From Comamonadaceae bacterium (lineage in GTDB: Bacteria > Pseudomonadota > Gammaproteobacteria > Burkholderiales > Burkholderiaceae_C), in NCBI GenBank assembly GCA_947494405.1, contig CANLWQ010000033.1:1-11949 (forward strand): 11,949 nt of DNA, in the 5' to 3' direction. Positions within the stretch are counted from its first letter, which is position 1; every line of letters begins with the position of its first letter. Under the pieces are notes generated by a model. It saw only the letters and a list, made by a program, of their open reading frames with translations. It had not been told where the DNA came from and ran no database searches. The translations under genes were made by a program, and so were the position numbers. Shown one piece after another: positions 8,044 to 11,949 of this stretch.

Positions 8044-8077
8044 ATCCTAAAAAAATTGCGTGAAAATTTGATGACAC
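8044..8077 (-). promoter_or_regulatory. Candidate PhoB-dependent promoter of the phosphodiesterase gene
   Basis: Reading the minus strand from 8077 to 8060 gives GTGTCAT-CAAA-TTTTCAC. By my count it matches 14 of 18 positions of the E. coli Pho-box consensus CTGTCAT-AWAW-CTGTCAY. Exactly ten bases later comes TAGGAT (8049-8044), a four-of-six match to the -10 box. This is the spacing known for PhoB-activated promoters, where the Pho box replaces the -35. Transcription would start near 8037, leaving a leader of about 22 bases before the ATG at 8015. Binding is inferred, not shown. Confidence 0.5.
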
Positions 8078-8101
8078 CTAGGAGCCGTCGCAAACGTACT
8101 C
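8060..8101. repeat. Imperfect direct repeat, copy 1 (downstream of the CDP-diglyceride-hydrolase-like gene)
   Basis: This stretch covers the last codons of the gene (Glu-Tyr-Val-Cys-Asp-Gly-Ser-stop on the minus strand), the sequence CCTAGG around its stop, and the Pho-box-like sequence. A related stretch lies at 8826-8869, upstream of the same gene. Shared blocks on the minus strand are GTTTGC, CCTAGG and TCATCAAATTTT(T)CAC, separated by small insertions or deletions. Confidence 0.55.
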
Positions 8102-8782
8102 GGTATATGTCTTGCCCGGGCTCTCAACTGTCAGCACCACATTGAATGAGCCTGAAGCATTGCGCGTGACAAGAACACCATAGTCATCTAGCTTCTGCTC
8201 TTGGGCGGATTGCTTGGCTGCATTCCACACTTGCAGCAAATTCTCAACTTGGTAAGTGCGTAACTTTTGAAGCGCCTGTCTGGCCTGCGGCTTTAATTTG
8301 ACTAAATGGATATGCATTTGGTTTTGCGAGCGGAAATTTTTGGGGTTGATGACCAGCGCAATCGATTCGGGTGCTATGCGCGTGCTGGCTACCTCCCATG
8401 CATAGGGCCAAATCGCATCTGGCCTGAGCGGGTCTTCAACACCGGTGATGGTCTGTTTGGGTAGCACCAAGCCGTGAACAAAATCAGCAGGGCAGCTGCA
8501 CATTTTGATATCTCTGATGGCAACAAATGCCTCGTTGCTGGCCCAGATCTCCGTCGTTTTTTGACATGAATTTTCGTTGCCACACATGGCACTGGCAACC
8601 GGTGCGCGGCACTTTTGACAGTAGTTGGCTGATGGCGGTGCCGTGCAGTTTTGCACAATATCTAAAAGTATGTCGCTGTATTTGGTGGCATGGGCGTTAC
8701 CCCACAGGCCAAGCGTTATGCACACAAGAAGCAAGACTTGGCTGAATTGAAACATCCTCTTTGTTGACATTGCCAGTCGCAT
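8078..8782 (-). CDS. CDP-diacylglycerol diphosphatase-like secreted protein (Cdh family, HIT-like)
   Basis: A 234-residue protein with a signal peptide (hydrophobic core about 11-28, AHA cleavage site near 32), so probably periplasmic. The region from about 84 to 170 resembles E. coli Cdh, which splits CDP-diacylglycerol into phosphatidic acid and CMP. It shows LVLPKQTITGVEDP, then ESIALVINPKNFRSQNQMHIHLVKLKP, against [26 protein letters not shown] as I recall the E. coli protein. The HIT-type triad reads Gln155-x-His157-x-His159, so the first histidine is replaced. Before it sits a cysteine-rich stretch (46, 55, 58, 67, 73, 95, 97). I chose the ATG at 8782, preceded by an AGAGGT ribosome-binding site six bases away. 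An ATG at 8824 lies upstream of the predicted transcription start and overlaps the divergent frame. First gene of the four-gene minus-strand series; activity is unproven. Confidence 0.72.
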   Translation of the reverse strand: MRLAMSTKRMFQFSQVLLLVCITLGLWGNAHATKYSDILLDIVQNCTAPPSANYCQKCRAPVASAMCGNENSCQKTTEIWASNEAFVAIRDIKMCSCPADFVHGLVLPKQTITGVEDPLRPDAIWPYAWEVASTRIAPESIALVINPKNFRSQNQMHIHLVKLKPQARQALQKLRTYQVENLLQVWNAAKQSAQEQKLDDYGVLVTRNASGSFNVVLTVESPGKTYTEYVCDGS

Positions 8783-8788
8783 ACCCGT

Positions 8789-8794
8789 ACCTCT
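8789..8794 (-). promoter_or_regulatory. Ribosome-binding site deciding the 8782 start
   Basis: On the minus strand this reads AGAGGT, six bases before the ATG at 8782. The other in-frame ATGs (8824, 8770, 8755) have no comparable sequence. It is the main reason for choosing the 234-residue form of the Cdh-like protein. Confidence 0.6.
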
Positions 8795-8809
8795 GAAAAT
8801 GGATTTCAG

Positions 8810-8844
8810 ATCGTAATGCACCACGGTGAAAAATTTGATGACCT
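8810..8844 (-). promoter_or_regulatory. Candidate PhoB-dependent promoter of the four-gene phosphorus operon
   Basis: On the minus strand 8844-8826 reads AGGTCAT-CAAAT-TTTTCAC. These are two Pho-type half-sites with a five-base instead of four-base spacer. Exactly ten bases later is TACGAT (8815-8810), a four-of-six -10 match. The layout repeats that of the candidate promoter at 8077-8044. Transcription would begin near 8803, just before the AGAGGT ribosome-binding site of the 8782 start. The extra base weakens the box, so confidence is lower than for the downstream copy. Confidence 0.42.
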
Positions 8845-8869
8845 AGGCTGTCATCAAGCAAACATATTC
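8826..8869. repeat. Imperfect direct repeat, copy 2 (upstream of the Cdh-like gene)
   Basis: Partner of the repeat at 8060-8101. Read on the minus strand it holds GAATATGTTTGC (8869-8858), then a 12-base stretch, TAG (8845-8843) inside CCTAGG, and TCATCAAATTTTTCAC. In frame this would read Glu-Tyr-Val-Cys, four codons, stop. It therefore mimics the end of the Cdh-like gene with synonymous changes (GAG to GAA, TAC to TAT). A stop codon lies directly upstream in that frame, so it is not a functional gene. Confidence 0.5.
8835..8857. promoter_or_regulatory. Perfect 8-bp dyad in the divergent control region
   Basis: TTGATGAC and GTCATCAA form a perfect inverted repeat around a seven-base centre (CTAGGCT). 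The left arm belongs to the Pho-like box facing the Cdh-like gene. The right arm begins a second Pho-like sequence on the + strand, CTGTCAT-CAAG-CAAACAT (8848-8865, 13 of 18 consensus positions by my count), facing the cupin-like gene. No strong -10 lies ten bases after it (CAAGCT), so the + strand box is the weaker of the two. It could alternatively be an operator for a different dimeric regulator. Confidence 0.4.
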
Positions 8870-8902
8870 TTATGGCAAGCTAATTGCCAAATGATTGAGA
8901 CA

Positions 8903-9223
8903 ATGAATACAGCTAATTCAATACTAGGACCGCGCTTAAGGCAGTTCAAACAGCATCTTCAAGAGCAAGGGTTTGTATCTCCTCTTTTAGGCGAGTTGGA
9001 GCCCATGTACGCTGCTCCCAAATCCACCAACAGACGAGAAATTTTTGGCCTTGTCTTAGAAGGCGACTTGTTGGTGAAGTCTGAAGATGAAGTGAACACC
9101 TATCTAACAGGCGAGCTTTTTTTCATCAACAAAATCAGCCATTTTGAAATTCAAGCCGGCCCTGTGGGGGCGAAATATTTATTCGCTTTCAAGCAAGTCA
9201 AAAACTTGGGCTTGGTGAGCTAA
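8903..9223 (+). CDS. Small cupin-like protein with degenerate metal site
   Basis: A 106-residue single-domain protein starting MNTANSILGPRLRQFKQHLQ. The middle and end, EIFGLVLEGDLLV, YLTGELFFINKISHFEIQAG and GAKYLFAFKQ, follow the beta-barrel pattern of small AraC-type cupins (a G-D-x-x-V turn, then a G-E-x-F-x-I turn, then a histidine). The usual H-x-H metal-binding pair of the first cupin motif is absent (residues read PKSTNRRE), so it may bind no metal or a different ligand. The start is uncertain: ATG at 8903 has a weak GAG site, ATG at 8891 would add four residues, and ATG at 8816 would add 29 and run through the divergent control region. It is divergent from the phosphorus operon and ends 17 bases from the convergent tolC. 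Function is unknown. Confidence 0.65.
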   Translation: MNTANSILGPRLRQFKQHLQEQGFVSPLLGELEPMYAAPKSTNRREIFGLVLEGDLLVKSEDEVNTYLTGELFFINKISHFEIQAGPVGAKYLFAFKQVKNLGLVS

Positions 9224-9240
9224 AGCCCCCAACTTTTGCA

Positions 9241-10590
9241 TCAAGGTTCAAGCAAGTTGTTGATGCCTTGCAAATCTTGCAATTGCAAAGTGCCGCTGAC
9301 TTGTCTTAATCGCAAATGCCCCATTAAAACGTCGTAGCGGGCTTTGGCCAGTTTGGCCCGGGTATCAAACAATTTACTTTGTGCATCCAATACATTCATA
9401 TTGATGCGAACACCTACGGTGTAGCCCAGTTTGTTGGCTTCAAGTGCAACTTTGCCGGACTCTACTGCGGCCTGCAAGGCTTTGACTTGGCTCACACCAG
9501 ACACCACACCAAAGAAAGCAGCGCGGGTGTTTTGTGCCACGGTACGGGTGGCAGCATCTAGGTCGGCTTGGGCTTTTTGCGTCAGCGACAAAGTTTCGCG
9601 TACACGGTTGTCCAAGGCGTTGCCGGTATAAAAAGGCCATGAAAGTACCAATGCACCTGTGGTGAGGTTGGAGGTGGCACCAAAAGGCACAGCACCAGAG
9701 GAGGATGCATTGGTGTTGTTACTGAAGGTATGGCTAAGCTGCATATCCACTGTGGGATTCAAGGCCGCTTTGGCTTTTTGTGTTTCAAGTTCAGTGACCT
9801 TCAAACCAATTGCAGCTTGCCGCAACCCAGGGTTTTTTTCTGAACTCATGCTGACCCATTCTTCAACTTGCGCTGGGATCAGCGCGCTGGGTTCTGCTTT
9901 AGCCAGCATGGTTTTCGGTTGGGTGCCCATTTTTCCGACCACTTGATCGAGGGCGAGTTTTTTGACCTGCAAATCGTTTTGCGCACCAATTTCTTGGGCT
10001 GTCACCAAGTCAAAGCCTGCTTGGGCTTCGCGGGTGTCGGTGATGGTGGCGGTGCCCACTTCAAAATTGCGCTTAGCGGAAGCCAATTGTTCCGCCACAG
10101 CGGCTTTTTGGGCTTGCACAAATGCCAAGGTGTCAAGCGACGCCAAGACATCAAAATAGGCTTGGCTGACCCGCACCATCAGGTCTTGTTCGGCTGCAGC
10201 AAGTTGTTCTTCTACCGCTTGCATTTGCAAACTGCTTTGGGCAACTTCGGCTTTGTCACCAGGGCGGTACAGGGGCTGTGAACCTACCACTGTGGCAGTG
10301 TTGGAACCATAAAAGCGGGAAAAACTGGGGTTGGTTACCAGTGTTTTGCTGGGGTCGTAGCTGATGTTATTTTTAGAAACATTGACACTCAAACTGCCTG
10401 TTGGGCCTAGCTTGGATTGGGCTTGGGCTGATCTCAGTCGCGTGGCTTCAAACTGCGCTTGCACCGATTGGTAATTGGCATCAAAGCCACGGGCAGCTTC
10501 ATAAAGTTCAAGCAAGCTTTGACCCTGGGCCATGCCGCAAAAAGACAAAGCCATGGCCGAGATAAGGGGCAGGGTACGAAAAGAACGCAT
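9241..10590 (-). CDS. tolC: TolC-family outer-membrane efflux channel
   Basis: A 449-residue protein of the OEP/TolC family. It trimerises into an outer-membrane beta-barrel with a periplasmic alpha-helical tunnel, serving type I secretion or RND/ABC efflux. A signal peptide occupies about residues 1-24 (FRTLPLISAMALSFCGMAQGQS). It is followed by LLELYEAARGFDANYQSVQAQFEATR, the typical TolC start, and by two repeats of long alanine/glutamine-rich helices. LGYTVGVRINMNVLDAQSKLF near the C-terminus is the conserved G-x-x-x-x-x-x-V-L-D-A-Q motif. I chose the ATG at 10590 because it has an AAGGAAG ribosome-binding site and starts the signal peptide. Extending to 10893 would run through the pcm gene. 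It lies 23 bases after pcm and two genes downstream of an RND pump, its likely partner. Confidence 0.93.
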   Translation of the reverse strand: MRSFRTLPLISAMALSFCGMAQGQSLLELYEAARGFDANYQSVQAQFEATRLRSAQAQSKLGPTGSLSVNVSKNNISYDPSKTLVTNPSFSRFYGSNTATVVGSQPLYRPGDKAEVAQSSLQMQAVEEQLAAAEQDLMVRVSQAYFDVLASLDTLAFVQAQKAAVAEQLASAKRNFEVGTATITDTREAQAGFDLVTAQEIGAQNDLQVKKLALDQVVGKMGTQPKTMLAKAEPSALIPAQVEEWVSMSSEKNPGLRQAAIGLKVTELETQKAKAALNPTVDMQLSHTFSNNTNASSSGAVPFGATSNLTTGALVLSWPFYTGNALDNRVRETLSLTQKAQADLDAATRTVAQNTRAAFFGVVSGVSQVKALQAAVESGKVALEANKLGYTVGVRINMNVLDAQSKLFDTRAKLAKARYDVLMGHLRLRQVSGTLQLQDLQGINNLLEP

Positions 10591-10613
10591 GGTCTTCCTT
10601 TGGGGTAGGCGAA

Positions 10614-11261
10614 TCAAAATTGAAAAGCAGGGGTTTGCGCAAAGCCGTGCAAGCGTGGCAGAACCACATCCCACAAAACCTGCGAGTGCATATCGCCATG
10701 GCTGCCGAGGGTGAAGCGGGTAGCTTGCATCATAGGTTCTTCCCCCACCACAGCAATCAAACGACCACCGGGTTTGAGCAGTTTGAGCAGTTCTTCTGGC
10801 ACCTGGGCGACAGAGCCGGTGAGGACGATGGCGTCGACAGGACTGAGGTTTTGCGGCACGCCATCGCTTTGGCGCAGTTCGACATTGCGACAACCTGCAT
10901 GTTGCAATTGGGTTTGCGCCTGAGCCAATAAATCTGGGTGGCGTTCAAGACTTAACACTTTAGAAGTCAAGCTGGCCAACAAGGCTGTGAGGTAGCCACT
11001 GCCTGTGCCAATTTCAAGCACCGTATCGCTGGCTTGCAGCAACAGGTCTTGTGCCAAGCGAGCCGCCACCCGAGGCGCGAGCATGGATTCGCCATGCCAA
11101 AGGGGGATCTCGGTATCGCTGTAAGCCACTTCTTGGTAGGCCGCAGGAACAAACAGACTGCGGTCTAGCTGAGAGAGTTGCTCCAGCACACCCAGATTGA
11201 GCACACTCCAAGGACGGATTTGCTGCTCAACCATATTGAAGCGGGCAAGTTCTGTGTTCAT
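10614..11261 (-). CDS. pcm: Protein-L-isoaspartate O-methyltransferase-like protein
   Basis: A 215-residue SAM-dependent methyltransferase of the PCMT family, which repairs isoaspartyl residues in aged proteins. It begins NTELARFNMVEQQIRPW, typical of betaproteobacterial members. The SAM-binding motif VLEIGTGSGYLTALL lies at about 81-95, an acidic motif (SLERHP) follows, and LLKPGGRLIAVVG is the later methyltransferase motif. Where classical Pcm has a G-Q-T-I-S-x-P loop, this protein has GESMLAP, so isoaspartate specificity is not certain. The ATG at 11261 is preferred over an upstream TTG at 11270 that adds three residues; neither has a clear ribosome-binding site. It is 33 bases after the RND pump gene and 23 before tolC, all on one strand, so co-transcription is likely. 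Confidence 0.85.
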   Translation of the reverse strand: MNTELARFNMVEQQIRPWSVLNLGVLEQLSQLDRSLFVPAAYQEVAYSDTEIPLWHGESMLAPRVAARLAQDLLLQASDTVLEIGTGSGYLTALLASLTSKVLSLERHPDLLAQAQTQLQHAGCRNVELRQSDGVPQNLSPVDAIVLTGSVAQVPEELLKLLKPGGRLIAVVGEEPMMQATRFTLGSHGDMHSQVLWDVVLPRLHGFAQTPAFQF

Positions 11262-11294
11262 AAATTGCAAACAAGGATAGGAGTTGGAAAAATT

Positions 11295-11949
11295 TTAACC
11301 AGCACGATGGCTCTCATTGTCGGTGGAAACACCCCACAAGCGTTTAAGCCATTGAGTCAGATCATCCAGATAACAGTAGACCACCGGCACAACCACCAAA
11401 GTCAGCAGCGAAGAAGTGATGACGCCACCAATAACCGCCTGTCCCAAGGGCGCGCGTTGCTCTGCGCCTTCGCTGGTCGATAAGGCCAAAGGCATCATGC
11501 CAAAAATCATGGCCAAGGTGGTCATCAAAATAGGACGCAAGCGCACTTTGGCCGCCATCAGCAAGGCATCGGTGCGACTTAAGGGGGCTTGGTGGGTGCC
11601 GTCACCATTGTCTAAACCCTCGCGTGCGCGAATCGCAAAGTCGAGCAGCAAAATCGCGTTCTTGGTGACCAAGCCCATGAGCATGATCACCCCAATGATT
11701 GAGAACAAAGACAAGGTGGACTGAAACAGCATCAGCGCCAACACCACACCAATCAATGTCAACGGCAGCGCGGTCATCAAGGCCAGCGGTTGTAAAAAGC
11801 TTTTGAACTGACTGGCCAAAATCATGTAAATGAAAATGATCGCCATCACCAGCGCGGAAATCGCATAGGCGAAGGACTCTTTCATGCTTTTCGTCGAGCC
11901 GCCAAACTGATAGCGATAGCCATCGGGCAGTTGTATGCCAGCCATGATG
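11295..11949 (-). CDS. RND-superfamily (HAE1-type) efflux pump inner-membrane permease (C-terminal end, partial)
   Basis: About 217 C-terminal residues; the gene runs off the right edge of the window. The sequence contains the last membrane block of an AcrB/MdtB-type proton-driven pump. It opens with GYRYQFGGSTKSMKESFAYAI. Helices follow at ALVMAIIFIYMILASQF and LALMTALPLTLIGVVLALMLF. The highly conserved GLVTKNAILLLDFAI and RLRPILMTTLAMIFGMMPLAL come next, and the final helix contains VIGGVITSSLLTLVVVPVVY. These motifs favour the hydrophobe/amphiphile (drug) exporters over the heavy-metal branch, but the substrate is unknown. It lies upstream of pcm and tolC, suggesting the TolC-like channel is its outer-membrane partner. 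Confidence 0.9.
   Translation of the reverse strand, partial: IMAGIQLPDGYRYQFGGSTKSMKESFAYAISALVMAIIFIYMILASQFKSFLQPLALMTALPLTLIGVVLALMLFQSTLSLFSIIGVIMLMGLVTKNAILLLDFAIRAREGLDNGDGTHQAPLSRTDALLMAAKVRLRPILMTTLAMIFGMMPLALSTSEGAEQRAPLGQAVIGGVITSSLLTLVVVPVVYCYLDDLTQWLKRLWGVSTDNESHRAG

Noticed and set aside
7796..8839. The 13-base string TGCACCACGGTGA occurs near 7803 and near 8818, followed in both places by AAATTTGAT
   Set aside because: The first copy simply encodes the conserved His-Arg-Gly-Ala of the phosphodiesterase. One 13-base match is expected by chance in 12 kb, and the following match is gapped by different distances. I did not treat it as a repeat family.
8816..8902. ATG at 8816 as start of the cupin-like gene
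   Set aside because: The extra 29 residues do not look like part of the cupin, and the stretch coincides with the Pho-like boxes and dyad of the divergent control region.
9224..9240. Possible bidirectional terminator between the convergent cupin-like gene and tolC
   Set aside because: The 17-base gap shows no stem-loop and no suitable T-run.
9277..9288. Perfect 12-bp palindrome TTGCAATTGCAA near the end of tolC
   Set aside because: It encodes alternating Leu/Gln codons of the TolC C-terminus, has no T-run after it and no gene start nearby, so neither terminator nor operator is supported.

Overview
The window looks like a chromosomal segment of a betaproteobacterium of the order Burkholderiales, most likely a Comamonadaceae-type genome. 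That placement is inferred from the character of the proteins and the lipopolysaccharide (LPS) gene order, not from a database match. Coding density is very high. Genes are packed with 1- to 4-base start/stop overlaps, and two of the three tail-to-tail gene pairs overlap by their stop codons. I see no tRNA, rRNA, CRISPR array, transposase or insertion sequence.

Left part (1-1649): the C-terminal end of an alpha/beta hydrolase resembling kynurenine formamidase enters on the + strand. It meets, tail to tail, a minus-strand pair made of an Ogt-type O6-alkylguanine-DNA alkyltransferase and an EamA/DMT-family exporter, coupled through a GTGA overlap.

Centre-left (1754-5402): a + strand LPS-core operon encodes a phosphomannomutase/phosphoglucomutase, heptosyltransferase I (WaaC, TTG start) and Kdo transferase (WaaA). 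The three genes are translationally coupled. Together they supply sugar phosphates and build the inner core on lipid A. The first gene has a good -10 box so close to its ATG that its mRNA may be leaderless.

Centre-right (5399-8782, minus strand): four genes that appear co-transcribed and share a phosphorus theme. In transcription order they are a secreted CDP-diacylglycerol-diphosphatase-like protein, a secreted glycerophosphodiester phosphodiesterase, a small membrane-anchored cysteine-cluster (YkgJ-like) protein and a PPK2 polyphosphate kinase. Two candidate PhoB-type promoters, one before the first gene and one before the second, share the same architecture: a Pho-box-like sequence, exactly 10 nt, then a -10-like hexamer. 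This is the most interesting part of the window. I read it as a phosphate-starvation operon for phospholipid-phosphate recovery linked to polyphosphate. A small cupin-like gene is divergently transcribed from the same control region.

Right part (9241-11949, minus strand): the C-terminal end of an RND-family efflux pump, a Pcm-like methyltransferase and a TolC-family outer-membrane channel follow in tight series. This suggests a transport operon with a methyltransferase gene lodged between pump and channel.
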